DNA of 34,091 nucleotides, from NCBI GenBank assembly GCA_021809105.1, contig JAKBAM010000028.1:2592-36682 (forward strand). The letters run 5' to 3'. A model generated the notes under the pieces. The model was not told the DNA's origin, made no database searches, and saw nothing but the letters and a program-made list of their open reading frames with translations. The stretch's first letter is position 1, and each line of letters starts with the position of its first letter. The stretch comes from Actinomycetes bacterium. GTDB taxonomy: Bacteria; Actinomycetota; Acidimicrobiia; Acidimicrobiales; Palsa-688. Below are positions 14,342 through 22,722 of the stretch, in pieces. The position numbers and the translations under genes were made by a program.

Positions 14342-15655
14342 CTACTCGTTGCTCGGGTTGGGTGCCCCCGCCGCGGCGGTGGTGTTAGGGGCGATGGCGT
14401 AGGTGGCGGTACCGTCGCTCGCCACACCCTGGATCGTGAGCATCACGAAGGTGCTCTGGAAGCTGCCCGTGATCAGATGGTTGGTCGGCGAGCTGTTGAC
14501 GACTCCGAGCAGCGTGTTCACCCCGTGCAGATTTTCGAGTTGGGTATTCACATTGGCGGCGTTGACTGCCTTGCCGGCCTTCAGCAGGGCACCGGCGGCA
14601 TCGGCCAGCACATTGACAGCTTGAGCCCCATAAATGCTGAAGTTCGGGAATGGCTGTCCCGGGAACACCCCCGCGAACTGCTGCTTGTAAGTATCACAGG
14701 CAGCCTTGAGCGGGTCAGACGATGGGAGCAGGCTGGTGGCAGCGCACTTCTCACCGGCGAACACGACGCCGTCGCAGTTGCTGCCGCACGCCTGGGCGAT
14801 CTGCGGGACGGTCAGGTACTGCTCGGAGAGTACCGGCTTGTTGAACATTCCGAGCTGCTTGGCGGCGGCGAAGGCGCTCGGGTTGAGACCCTCGATGTAG
14901 TAGCCGTCTGGGTTCGACGCCTTCATCTGCTCCAGCAAGGGCACGAGCTGCGCTTGCGACGCGCTGTAGGGCGCCGTCTCGCTCACGGTGACCTTGCAGC
15001 CGAGCGCCTTGCAACCGCTCTGGATGTAGCCCGGCACCTGCTCGGAAAAGTCATCTCCTGTGTAGGACAGCACGGCCACGGACTTCATGTGTTGGATCTG
15101 GACGCCGTAGTCGAGGGATGACGACGCGAAGGCCGTGCCCTGGCTGTTGGCGAACACGTAGGGACGGGCCGGGGCGAAGTCGGTCTGCACACCGTCGGCG
15201 ATGATGGCAGCCACCTTCGTGGTCGGCGCCTGGTTGCGGATGGCAATTCCGCCCGCCGCCCCCAGGAAGGTACCGATCGCTCCCTCTGAGGCAGCTTGCT
15301 GGTAGGCCGACACCGCGCCCTGCGGTGTACCACCAGTGGAAATCGTGAGGAGCTTGATCGGGTGGCCGTCAACCCCACCAGCGGCGTTGAGAACGCTAGC
15401 GGCAACCTTCATCCCGTCGATGAAGTTGATGCCCCCCTCCGCTGCGGTCCCCTCAAGGCCGCCGATGACGATCGGGCTCTTATTGGCCGCTGAGCTGCCG
15501 CTGCTGCCACTGCTGCCGCTGCTGCCGGCTGTGGCGGCCGGCGCAGAGCCGGACGACGAGCTCCCGCATGCCGCCGCCAGCAAGCTGACGGCAGCCAAGC
15601 CGACCATCAGACGGCGCGCCCTCATACCGGAACGCAACACTTGCTTCAGGTTCAC
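14342..15655 (-). CDS. livK: ABC transporter substrate-binding lipoprotein (LivK type)
   Basis: 437 residues from a GTG at 15655 with GGGGAG upstream. The signal peptide ends in the lipobox LLAAAC (Cys30), followed by a Ser/Gly linker with a GSSGSSGSS repeat, then a type-I periplasmic-binding fold (SPIVIGGLEGTAAEGGINFIDGMKVAASVLN). It binds the substrate outside the cell and delivers it to the LivHMG/LivF complex. The ligand pocket cannot be read from sequence; in catabolic clusters of actinobacteria such proteins often bind aromatic or alicyclic acids rather than amino acids. Confidence 0.92.
   Translation of the reverse strand: MNLKQVLRSGMRARRLMVGLAAVSLLAAACGSSSSGSAPAATAGSSGSSGSSGSSAANKSPIVIGGLEGTAAEGGINFIDGMKVAASVLNAAGGVDGHPIKLLTISTGGTPQGAVSAYQQAASEGAIGTFLGAAGGIAIRNQAPTTKVAAIIADGVQTDFAPARPYVFANSQGTAFASSSLDYGVQIQHMKSVAVLSYTGDDFSEQVPGYIQSGCKALGCKVTVSETAPYSASQAQLVPLLEQMKASNPDGYYIEGLNPSAFAAAKQLGMFNKPVLSEQYLTVPQIAQACGSNCDGVVFAGEKCAATSLLPSSDPLKAACDTYKQQFAGVFPGQPFPNFSIYGAQAVNVLADAAGALLKAGKAVNAANVNTQLENLHGVNTLLGVVNSSPTNHLITGSFQSTFVMLTIQGVASDGTATYAIAPNTTAAAGAPNPSNE
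15494..15529. repeat. 9-bp tandem repeat coding the Gly-Ser-Ser linker of LivK
   Basis: About four imperfect units of the 9-base pattern GGCAGCAGC (coding strand) that encode consecutive GSS tripeptides between lipid anchor and binding domain. Copy number could vary without a frameshift. Confidence 0.65.
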
Positions 15656-15932
15656 TTCTGCTCCCCCATTTGGGTTGATTGATCTCGAACTAGGGCCACT
15701 CGTATCATCGACGGCGAAGCTCCCCGACCTTGGGTGTCGGTGTCATATGGCGCCCCCAACGCTGCGGCATAACCGGTCACGTCACCGTGTCGGCGGGTCG
15801 AGCGGTGTATCCATGAACGTTACGGATGACCTGCTGGCGCGGCAAGAGGTCGCCGGCACCGAGTTGTTGACTTCCACAGTGCTTGTGCTGACTGGCGCAA
15901 GGGCAACGGTAGGTGCCGTTCCACAAAAGGCC
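15656..15932. other. Intergenic region upstream of livK
   Basis: 277 bases between the SDR stop and the livK start. It probably carries the livK promoter; on the minus strand GATACG around 15696-15702 is a weak -10 candidate. No long dyad, known operator or RNA element was recognised. Confidence 0.4.
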
Positions 15933-16787
15933 CTATACAGGCGTGGCAGTCATGCCACCGTCTACTGGCAGCACGGTACCGGTGACGAACGCTGAGGCCT
16001 CAGTCATCAAAAAGAGGGCGGCCCCGACGATTTCACGGGGCTCCCCTATCCGCTCCAACGGGTAAGTGCGGACGCGGTCGAGGAATGCCTCGTCCCATGC
16101 CGCCGAGATGTCGGTGCGGAAGGGGCCAGCCATGATGGCGTTGACCCGGACGGTCGGCCCATAGGCGGCAGCCAGACCAAGGGTTACCGCGTTGAGGCCC
16201 GCTTTGGCTGCCGCGTACGGCAGGGACTCGGGGCTCGGCCGGACAGCCGCCACGCTGCTGACATTCAGGATGACACCGCCTCCGGCGTCTCGCATCCTCT
16301 CCCCGGCTAGAGCGCCGAGCCGGAAAGGACCTTTCAGGTTCACGGCGAAGACCTTGTCGTACAGGTCCTCGCTGATGGTCGACAACGAGGGGTAACGCGG
16401 CGACATGCCAGCATTGTTAACCAGTACATCGAGGCGTCCGAACTCCCCGTAGACGGCCTCAACGAGGCAGCCCAACTCGTCCCAGTGGCCGACGTGACAG
16501 GAACGACCCACTGCCCGCCGCCCGGTGCTGCGGCGGAGTACCTCCGCCACATCGTCGCAGGCCTCCTGCCGGCGGCTGGCGACGACCACGTCGGCCCCGG
16601 CCCGCGCGACAGCCGTCACGATTTCTAGGCCGAGACCCCGGGTCGCGCCGGTCACCAACGCCACCCGTCCCTCGAGCGGCAAGTCACGGCCGGGCTCGTC
16701 GCCCTCCCGGCTTGCCATGCTGCTCATGGTGTCATTGCCGGCGTGTGGTCCTCCGCCCGGAACCGCCGCCGGATCGTGTACTGGCAC
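15933..16787 (-). CDS. SDR family oxidoreductase (second)
   Basis: About 284 residues. TGATRGLG (46-53), NNAG (124-127), S178, Y191 and K195 give a complete classical SDR active site, and the C-terminal end FVTGTVLPVDGGMTA is typical. The GTG at 16787 starts three bases after the stop of the acyl-CoA dehydrogenase gene and has AGAGGA about 10 bases upstream; an ATG at 16727 is the alternative, would give the more usual short N-terminus, but lacks a Shine-Dalgarno. It is likely NAD(P)-dependent 3-hydroxyacyl or alcohol oxidation, co-translated with the dehydrogenase. Confidence 0.88.
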   Translation of the reverse strand: MPVHDPAAVPGGGPHAGNDTMSSMASREGDEPGRDLPLEGRVALVTGATRGLGLEIVTAVARAGADVVVASRRQEACDDVAEVLRRSTGRRAVGRSCHVGHWDELGCLVEAVYGEFGRLDVLVNNAGMSPRYPSLSTISEDLYDKVFAVNLKGPFRLGALAGERMRDAGGGVILNVSSVAAVRPSPESLPYAAAKAGLNAVTLGLAAAYGPTVRVNAIMAGPFRTDISAAWDEAFLDRVRTYPLERIGEPREIVGAALFLMTEASAFVTGTVLPVDGGMTATPV

Positions 16788-16790
16788 CGC

Positions 16791-18092
16791 TCATGGGTCC
16801 TCTTGGAGGGCAGCGAGCACCGGAGCGAGCTGGCGACGGGCTTGTGCCTCCACTCGCGGAAGGTGATAGGCGGGAAAGAGGTCGTCGGTCGGCACGTGCC
16901 GGCTGAGCACCTGGCGGGCCAGCGTCACCTTGTGGACCTCTGTGGCTCCGTCGGCGAGCCCCATGCGGAAGGAGTCGAGCACCATGTCCCCGAAGGGAAG
17001 CTCGTTGGACACGCCCAGGGACCCGTGGAGCTGGAGGGCTCGTGCGGCTACATCGTGGTACACCTTCGGCATGGCGGCCTTGACCGCGGAGATATCACCG
17101 CGGACACGCTTGTAATCATCGTAGCGGTCGATCTTCCACGCCGTCTGGAGCACGAGGAGCCGGAACTGCTCTATCTCTATCCAGGAGTCGGCGATCATCT
17201 GCTGCACGAACTGCTGGGAGGCGAGGCGCTCCCCGCCCGTTGTGGTGCGCGAAAGCGCCCTCTCGCACATGGTGTCGAGCGCCCAGCGGATCCGGGCGAG
17301 TGTGCGCATGGCGTGGTGGATACGGCCGCCGCCCAGCCGAGTCTGCGCGACAACGAAGCCCTGGCCACGGTCACCGAGCAGATGGTCCTTCGGCACTCTG
17401 ACATCGGTGTAGCGGATATAGGCATGCGTGCCCTCGCCGAGCGGCTCACCCGGCGCTCCGACATTCCGGACGATCTCCACTCCCGCCGTGGCCGACGGGA
17501 CAACCAGCGCTGACAGCCGGTGGTGCGGCACTGCGTCGGGTTCGGTGACGACCATCACGATCAAGAACGCCGCGTAGCGAGCATTGGAGGAGAACCACTT
17601 CTCGCCGTTCACCACCCACTCGTCGCCGTCGAGCACTGCGCTGGTCTCGAACAGGGTCGGGTCAGTACCCCCCTGCGGCTCGGTCATGGAAAAGCAGGAC
17701 ACTATGTCGCCGGCCAGCAGCGGGTCGAGATATCGGCGCTTCAGGTCTTCGGTGCCGAAGTGGGCGAGGATCTCCGCATTGCCGGAGTCGGGCGCCTGGC
17801 AACCGAAGACGACCGGCCCGCAGATGGACCGGCCGAGCACCTCGTTCATGAGCGCGAGCTTCAGCTGGCCGTAACCGCGCCCCCCGAGGCGGGGGCTCAG
17901 ATGGCAGGCCCACAGGCCCCTCTGCTTGACCACATCCTGCAGCGGTCGGATCAGCGCTTTGCGAACGGGGTCGCCCACGTCGTAGGGGTCTCGGACGATC
18001 CGGTCGACCGGCTCGATCTCCTCCCGCACGAAGTCGTCGATCCAAGCGAGCTCGGCCTGGAAGGCGTCGTCGGTTTCGAAGTCCCAGCTCAC
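16791..18092 (-). CDS. ACAD11-like acyl-CoA dehydrogenase family protein
   Basis: About 433 residues from GTG 18092, which has AGGAG five bases upstream; an in-frame GTG at 18122 is poorly placed. Motifs APDSGNAEIL (100-109), CFSMTEPQGGTDP (133-145) and GGGRIHHAMR (254-263) resemble animal ACAD11 and bacterial LvaC rather than ordinary fatty-acid ACADs. In those systems the flavoprotein acts on a 4-phosphoacyl-CoA to remove phosphate and give an enoyl-CoA. Its neighbours are an SDR on each side, a DUF6285-like protein and an APH kinase, the same partners as in the lva operon. Family is certain; the phosphate-elimination role is inferred from motifs and context. Confidence 0.88.
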   Translation of the reverse strand: MSWDFETDDAFQAELAWIDDFVREEIEPVDRIVRDPYDVGDPVRKALIRPLQDVVKQRGLWACHLSPRLGGRGYGQLKLALMNEVLGRSICGPVVFGCQAPDSGNAEILAHFGTEDLKRRYLDPLLAGDIVSCFSMTEPQGGTDPTLFETSAVLDGDEWVVNGEKWFSSNARYAAFLIVMVVTEPDAVPHHRLSALVVPSATAGVEIVRNVGAPGEPLGEGTHAYIRYTDVRVPKDHLLGDRGQGFVVAQTRLGGGRIHHAMRTLARIRWALDTMCERALSRTTTGGERLASQQFVQQMIADSWIEIEQFRLLVLQTAWKIDRYDDYKRVRGDISAVKAAMPKVYHDVAARALQLHGSLGVSNELPFGDMVLDSFRMGLADGATEVHKVTLARQVLSRHVPTDDLFPAYHLPRVEAQARRQLAPVLAALQEDP

Positions 18093-18170
18093 TCTCGCTC
18101 CTGTGTCGTCAGTCCGTGCCACTCCCCGCGCTCGACAAACCCGGCTCGGGTGAGGTCCCGCGTCAGCCGC

Positions 18171-18929
18171 TCAGTAGGATCTACCGTTCACCGACCAACC
18201 GCCGTCCACCGGATAGGTGAGACCAGTCAAAAAAGAGCCGTCGGCGGAGAAGAAGTGGCACATGGTACCGGCTATGTCAGCGGGGGTCCCGAGGCGCTTG
18301 AGCATGTGCGCCTGGGTGTTCTCCTTGCGCTGCTGCTCCGTGATGTCAGCGAGGATCGGCGTGTCTATCGTCCCCGGGCAGATGGCGTTGACCAGTACGT
18401 TGTGGGGGGCGTACTCGAGGGCGGCCTGCTGGGTCAGAGCGATCACCCCTCCCTTGGCCGCCGAGTACGAGGCCAGGTTGGGAAGGCCGACGAGCGCCGC
18501 CAGGCTGGAAATGTTCACGATCCGGCCCCCGCCATTTTCGATCATGCCGGGGATCACTGCGCGCATTCCGAGCCACGTGCCCTTCAGATCACTGTCGAGG
18601 ACGAAGCTCCACCCCTCTTCGGTGAGCCCGACAACCGTGTCTTCGGAGATCGTGTTCACCACACCGGCGACGTTGCCGAGTAGATCGACGGGACCGAATC
18701 GCTCAATGGCGGTCGAAACGGTGCGTTCCCAGTCAGGTGCGCTGCGCACATCCATGGTCACGTGCACTGCGTTACCACCGTTTGCGACGATCTTGTTAGC
18801 CGTCGCGTCGTCTCCCCGGATGTCGGCGCATACCACCGATGCTCCCTCCGCCGCCATGCGGAGGGCGCAGCCCTGCCCGATGCCTTGGGCCGCGCCCGTG
18901 ATGATGGCGACCTTGCCCTCTAAACGCAT
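18171..18929 (-). CDS. SDR family oxidoreductase (third)
   Basis: 252 residues with the start ATG 18929 behind a strong GGAGGAGGA. TGAAQGIG (11-18), a variant NVAG (86-89; usual NNAG), S142, Y155, K159 and the end LTGLTYPVDGGWSVN identify a classical SDR of the 3-oxoacyl reductase/3-hydroxyacyl dehydrogenase type. It is encoded 78 bases upstream of the ACAD11-like gene and takes the position of LvaD in the proposed module. Substrate unknown; oxidation of a hydroxyacyl-CoA or reduction of a ketone are both possible. Confidence 0.9.
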   Translation of the reverse strand: MRLEGKVAIITGAAQGIGQGCALRMAAEGASVVCADIRGDDATANKIVANGGNAVHVTMDVRSAPDWERTVSTAIERFGPVDLLGNVAGVVNTISEDTVVGLTEEGWSFVLDSDLKGTWLGMRAVIPGMIENGGGRIVNISSLAALVGLPNLASYSAAKGGVIALTQQAALEYAPHNVLVNAICPGTIDTPILADITEQQRKENTQAHMLKRLGTPADIAGTMCHFFSADGSFLTGLTYPVDGGWSVNGRSY

Positions 18930-19106
18930 AGTGAGATCCTCCTCCGAAGCAAATAGCCGCTATCGAGATCTTCGATGCCGCCGCTATCGACACCCATACT
19001 CTTGGATCTGGGCGTCGCCCGGTAGCGAGTGCGCCGATGGCGTTGTCCGTTTCCCCAACCAAACTGGCGGCCCTCGAGGGGGTCGAGCATGTGGGTTCGC
19101 CGCCCT

Positions 19107-19457
19107 TCAGCCGTCGTTCCTGGCCACCAACTCCGTCGGGTTCGACACCGCGACGCGCTCGGTCGCGTCGGTTGTCAACATCCGGCGCAGAGCGTGAAAG
19201 CGGTCGTCGAACATCCCGGCGCGAATCGCCTGGGCCAGTTCTGCGTCGGAGCTCAGCCCCAGGGAGCGCAGCCGCTCACCGTGGGCGTGGGTGTAGGAGG
19301 ATGCAAGTTCCAGCTCGCGCACAACCAGGGCCAACGCGCCAATGGCTACGCGGACGTGGTAACGCAGGGGCTCCTCCACCGTCGGGACGACCTCCTCGGT
19401 GAGGAACTCCCGGACGCCGACGATCAGCTCTCGCATTGCCGGTGGACCGTATGGCAT
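19107..19457 (-). CDS. DUF6285-like small protein (LvaB-like partner of the kinase)
   Basis: 116 residues: PYGPPAMRELIVGVREFL, then EPLRYHVRVAIGALALVVREL and a C-terminal helical segment. All-helical and soluble by composition. I place it with the DUF6285 family, whose members sit next to APH kinases and acyl-CoA dehydrogenases; LvaB of the levulinate pathway is a protein of this size needed for the kinase LvaA to act. The start is ATG 19457 with GGTGAGGAG just before it, 14 bases after the kinase stop; the frame continues to 19751 only as an antisense shadow. The molecular function is unknown. The kinase-subunit role is inferred from context. Confidence 0.72.
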   Translation of the reverse strand: MPYGPPAMRELIVGVREFLTEEVVPTVEEPLRYHVRVAIGALALVVRELELASSYTHAHGERLRSLGLSSDAELAQAIRAGMFDDRFHALRRMLTTDATERVAVSNPTELVARNDG

Positions 19458-19471
19458 CTCCTCACCCTCTC

Positions 19472-20470
19472 TCACCGCATCAGACCGAGCAGCTCGCGTT
19501 CCACCTCTGCCACCCTTCGGCCGAGAGTCAAGAGCTCGACCGACCGCACGTGGCCATCGCGATGAGCCTGGGCTTGCAGCGCGCAGATCACCGCCCACTT
19601 CACGTTGCCGAACACCTCCCACCAGTGGATCCGCTCTGGGTCCACGGCCCGCCCCGTCCTGTCCTCGTAAGCCTGATACAAGTCCGCGCGCTGGGCCAGA
19701 CCGCCGACGGGCAGCACCGAACCGAATCGCCAGGATCGCACGCAAAGCCACGCGAGGTCCTCAGCGGGGTCTCCCATGTGGCACAGCTCCCAGTCGAGCA
19801 CACCGCTGATTCCCTTAGGCCCGAACAGCAGGTTCCCGAGACGGAAGTCCCCGTGGAGCACTACGGGAGCGGCAGGCGCAAGTCGATGCTGGTCGAGCCA
19901 TCGAAAGGCCAGCTCCAGCGCAGGGTAGGCGGCCGGCAACCGATGCAGGGCATCCGCGTAACGCTCGACTGGGTCCGAGAAATCGATGCCCGGGACGTCG
20001 TCGGGTCTGATGGTATGGATCCGTCCGAGCAGCAGGCCAGACTCGCCGGCGAATCTCCGGCGGGCCAGGCTCAGCTCAGCCGAACGCAGCACGCGCCGGG
20101 GAATCGTCTCGCCGACCAAGCGGTCCAGGAGCAGGAAGGGCCGGCCGAGCGGCTCGCCGTCACCTTCCAGTAGCACCTTGGGCACCGGCACGCCGGCGAC
20201 ACGTGCCGCCCGCTGGGCGGCCGCTTCGAGCGCCATCGTGCCTCCACCGTTGACGGCGGCGGCGCGCTCCACCTGCAAGATGAGCCCGATCGAGGGTCCG
20301 CGGGCGCAGCGAGCGTCGAAGGACCAGGTTTCGCGCGAGGCGCCGCCGGTCAAGCGCCGGACGTCGGACACATCCTCGACCTGCGGCCCGAGCGCGGCGC
20401 GCGCGATGTAGAGCGCGGCGGGGACATCGACCACCCCTCCACCGCTGAGTCGCTTCAAGTCCTGGGTCAC
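19472..20470 (-). CDS. APH-type phosphotransferase, candidate 4-hydroxyacyl-CoA kinase
   Basis: 332 residues with the kinase-fold motifs of aminoglycoside phosphotransferase-like enzymes: N-lobe LTGGASRETWSF, catalytic HGDFRLGNLLF (D208, N213) and the metal-binding VLDWELCHMGDP (D226). In this subfamily the substrate is not an antibiotic; relatives include LvaA and the kinase domain of animal ACAD10/11, which phosphorylate 4-hydroxyacyl-CoA. The start is GTG 20470 with GAGGCGG upstream. It is immediately followed by the DUF6285-like gene. No resistance function should be assumed. Confidence 0.87.
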   Translation of the reverse strand: MTQDLKRLSGGGVVDVPAALYIARAALGPQVEDVSDVRRLTGGASRETWSFDARCARGPSIGLILQVERAAAVNGGGTMALEAAAQRAARVAGVPVPKVLLEGDGEPLGRPFLLLDRLVGETIPRRVLRSAELSLARRRFAGESGLLLGRIHTIRPDDVPGIDFSDPVERYADALHRLPAAYPALELAFRWLDQHRLAPAAPVVLHGDFRLGNLLFGPKGISGVLDWELCHMGDPAEDLAWLCVRSWRFGSVLPVGGLAQRADLYQAYEDRTGRAVDPERIHWWEVFGNVKWAVICALQAQAHRDGHVRSVELLTLGRRVAEVERELLGLMR

Positions 20471-20933
20471 GGCCGCCTCGCTAGGCGTCGGCAGTGATGC
20501 TGCGGCCGGGCCGCCGTCGACCTCATCACTATTTCATTTGGCACAGCTTCCATTCCCTCGCTCTGTTCGCGCCCCCCACGGCAGGCGAAACCAGGTGTCA
20601 TCCAGACGGCGCTCGCAGGCGCGCGAGCCAGCCAGGCAGTGACACAGCCGCACGGGGCCGGGCGCCCGGGCCAGCGAATGCGATTGGCCTGGCGGTTGTA
20701 AGCGTCAGCGCGCCATCCCGGTGGCGCGAGCGCGCTGTGCATCGGCACCTCCGGTCTCGACCGACTGCGTGGAAGTAAGCTCCCCTATTGCATCCGGGCA
20801 GCGACTTCGAGGCAAACCTCATCACCCGGACGTTTGTCGTCATCGCCAAGAGGCATTCGGCCAGGGCGTCATCGGGGGACCAGCCCGTCCTACGGTGGCG
20901 GGACCTGGACGCGTGACCCACTAGGAGGACGCC
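20471..20933. other. Divergent intergenic region between the APH kinase and EthD genes
   Basis: 463 bases with no convincing gene. It must contain promoters for both directions. Two dyads are seen: GCTCGC-N6-GCGAGC (20611-20628) and CGCGCCA-N6-TGGCGCG (20709-20728), either operator or hairpin. The stretch 20521-20560 is relatively AT-rich and could hold the kinase promoter. No known regulator consensus was recognised. Confidence 0.5.
20709..20728. promoter_or_regulatory. 7-bp dyad in the divergent region, possible operator
   Basis: CGCGCCA, six bases, TGGCGCG: perfect symmetry in the middle of the only divergent intergenic region of the catabolic cluster. A binding site for a local regulator is a guess from position. 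Confidence 0.35.
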
Positions 20934-21602
20934 GTGGTCAAGGTGTATGCCCTCATCCCCCGCCGTCCCGACGTGGCGGTCGAGAAGTTTCACAGCCACT
21001 GGCGCGACGTCCACGCGCCGCTGGCCACGAGGATCACCACCATCCGGCGTTACGTACAGAGCCACGCCCTGCGGTCCGCCCCGGCCGGCTTGCCCGAGGC
21101 AGAATATGAGGGCATCGCCGAGGTTTGGTTCGACGACTTGGCGACCGCCGCCGGTATGGGTGACGACCCGAACTACATAAACGGCGCCGGCGCTGACGAA
21201 CCCAACTTCATTGACCAGAGCCGGCTCTCGTTCATGTTCTGCGATGAGCAGGTTCTCCAGCGTGGCCCCGTCCTCTCGGCTGACACGCCGGAGGTCAAGG
21301 TGATGCTGCTACTGGCGAGCCCGCAATCGGACAGCCCCTGGCCGCCTGCCGTCCTGGCCGACGCGGCGCTAGCACTTCCCGGCATCGAAGGGCTTTCGAT
21401 CGCCTTGTCTACGGGCGATCTTTACCAGGCGGACCAGCCGTTCGACGCCGTAGTAGAGCTGTCGTGGCCGTCGATGGCGGCCTACGACAGCGCTTGGTGC
21501 TCCGCGCCAGGTGAGGAACTGGCCCGTGTTCTCGCCGCCGAGACCGCTCTGTCCAGTTCCGCCGGCATGGTCACGGAGCCGTTCCGGGTCATCTGGCCTT
21601 AG
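20934..21602 (+). CDS. EthD domain-containing protein (two-domain)
   Basis: 222 residues. It opens VKVYALIPRRPDVAVEKFHSHW followed by RDVHAPLATRITTIRRYVQSH, the EthD/dimeric alpha-beta-barrel signature. A second, weaker copy of the ferredoxin-like fold runs from about residue 115 (VKVMLLLASPQSD) to the end, where SSSAGMVTEPFRVIWP repeats the usual terminal strand. EthD proteins are found in ether and alicyclic-compound degradation; their catalytic role is generally unclear. GTG start with AGGAGG upstream. It is the only plus-strand gene inside the cluster and is transcribed divergently from the kinase gene. Confidence 0.82.
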   Translation: MVKVYALIPRRPDVAVEKFHSHWRDVHAPLATRITTIRRYVQSHALRSAPAGLPEAEYEGIAEVWFDDLATAAGMGDDPNYINGAGADEPNFIDQSRLSFMFCDEQVLQRGPVLSADTPEVKVMLLLASPQSDSPWPPAVLADAALALPGIEGLSIALSTGDLYQADQPFDAVVELSWPSMAAYDSAWCSAPGEELARVLAAETALSSSAGMVTEPFRVIWP

Positions 21603-21676
21603 GCAGGAGCCGAGCCCAGCCGGCGCAAGGCACCTAGGGCCACGGACAGAGCAGGGCCAGTGGAACTGCGCGGGGA

Positions 21677-22717
21677 TCAGGGCGCAGCGACCCCAGCGTG
21701 TGCCGCCGCCTCGTCGAGCAGGGTCGGCACATCGGCTCGCAGGCTCCGCGCGTACTCACTGTCGAGCTGGCCACCGACATGCTGGGCGTAGGCGCCCTCG
21801 AGGATTGCTGCCAGCTTCCAGAGGGCCAGCACCCGGTAAAACGGTAGATGAGTGACTGGGCGCCCGGCCCGCTGCGCGTATCGCTCGGCAAGCTCTTCCA
21901 CGCTCGGTGCGCCCGGGACTCGGGACACAGCCTGGATGCGTGCCAGCGCCGGCACCGGCACTGGGCGATGGCCCCAGAGTGCCAAGCACAAGCCGAGATC
22001 CACGAGCGGGTCGCCGATGGTAGACAGCTCCCAGTCGATCACGGCCATGAGCTCGGGCGCTTCGGTGGACCACAGACAGTTGTCCAGGTGGAAGTCTCCG
22101 TGGAGGAGGCCGGGGCGTTGCGGTGCCGCGGGCAGGTTCTGCTCGAGCCATCCGGCGACGGCCTCGAAGACCGGCAGGTCCCGTACGGCGTAGCTCTGGA
22201 ACTGCGAACGCCATCGCGTCACCTGCCTTTCCAGGAATCCCGATGGTCGGCCGAACCCCGTCAGGCCCGCCGCCTCCCAGTCAACGCCGTGGAGCGATGC
22301 CAACGCGTCGACCATTTGATGACCGAGCCTCGTCACGGCATCGGGTCCGTAAGTCTCGGGGAGATGGTCACTGAGCGGCACTCCCAGGACTTCGCTCATG
22401 ACGACGAAGGGGGCCCCGAACACCGTCGGGTCGGTACATATGGCCAGGGCCGCAGGCACAGGCACGTCCGTGCCAGCGAGAGCGCAGAGCACCCGGTGCT
22501 CACGGTCCATACTGTGCGCCGAGGCGGACATCGCGTGCAGCGGCGGCCGGCGAACGATGAACCTGCCCCCCTGCGCCACCACCTGGTAGGTGGCATTGGA
22601 GTTGCCACCTACCAGTTGTTCGATGCGCTCTACGGGCCCGGTCGACGCGTGCTCGAGCAACCAGACCCGGAGCCCGGCGTGCGGGTCGCCGTCCTCCCCG
22701 CTGCCGTCAGGCACCAT
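21677..22717 (-). CDS. APH-type phosphotransferase (ACAD10/11 kinase-domain type)
   Basis: About 346 residues from ATG 22717. N-lobe LVGGNSNATYQVVAQGGRFIVRR, catalytic HGDFHLDNCLW (D208) and VIDWELSTIGDPLVDLG (D228) are close to the pattern of the kinase domain of animal ACAD10/ACAD11, where GQSNPTY and DWELSTLGDPL occur. It differs well from the other APH gene, so two non-redundant kinases are encoded. It starts six bases after the stop of the SnoaL-like gene; the start has no clear Shine-Dalgarno and probably depends on translational coupling. Likely substrate: a hydroxyacyl-CoA of the pathway. Confidence 0.86.
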   Translation of the reverse strand: MVPDGSGEDGDPHAGLRVWLLEHASTGPVERIEQLVGGNSNATYQVVAQGGRFIVRRPPLHAMSASAHSMDREHRVLCALAGTDVPVPAALAICTDPTVFGAPFVVMSEVLGVPLSDHLPETYGPDAVTRLGHQMVDALASLHGVDWEAAGLTGFGRPSGFLERQVTRWRSQFQSYAVRDLPVFEAVAGWLEQNLPAAPQRPGLLHGDFHLDNCLWSTEAPELMAVIDWELSTIGDPLVDLGLCLALWGHRPVPVPALARIQAVSRVPGAPSVEELAERYAQRAGRPVTHLPFYRVLALWKLAAILEGAYAQHVGGQLDSEYARSLRADVPTLLDEAAAHAGVAAP

Positions 22718-22722
22718 CGGGA

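Noticed and set aside
14342..15655. True leucine/isoleucine/valine importer
   Set aside because: Family is LivK-like, but the position within a CoA-dependent catabolic cluster makes another organic acid more likely; not decidable from sequence.
16743..18683. Long plus-strand open frames opposite the ACAD and SDR genes
   Set aside because: The minus strand encodes proteins with complete family motifs here; the plus frames have none.
19472..22717. Aminoglycoside resistance genes
   Set aside because: The APH fold is shared, but motifs and neighbours point to acyl-CoA catabolism.
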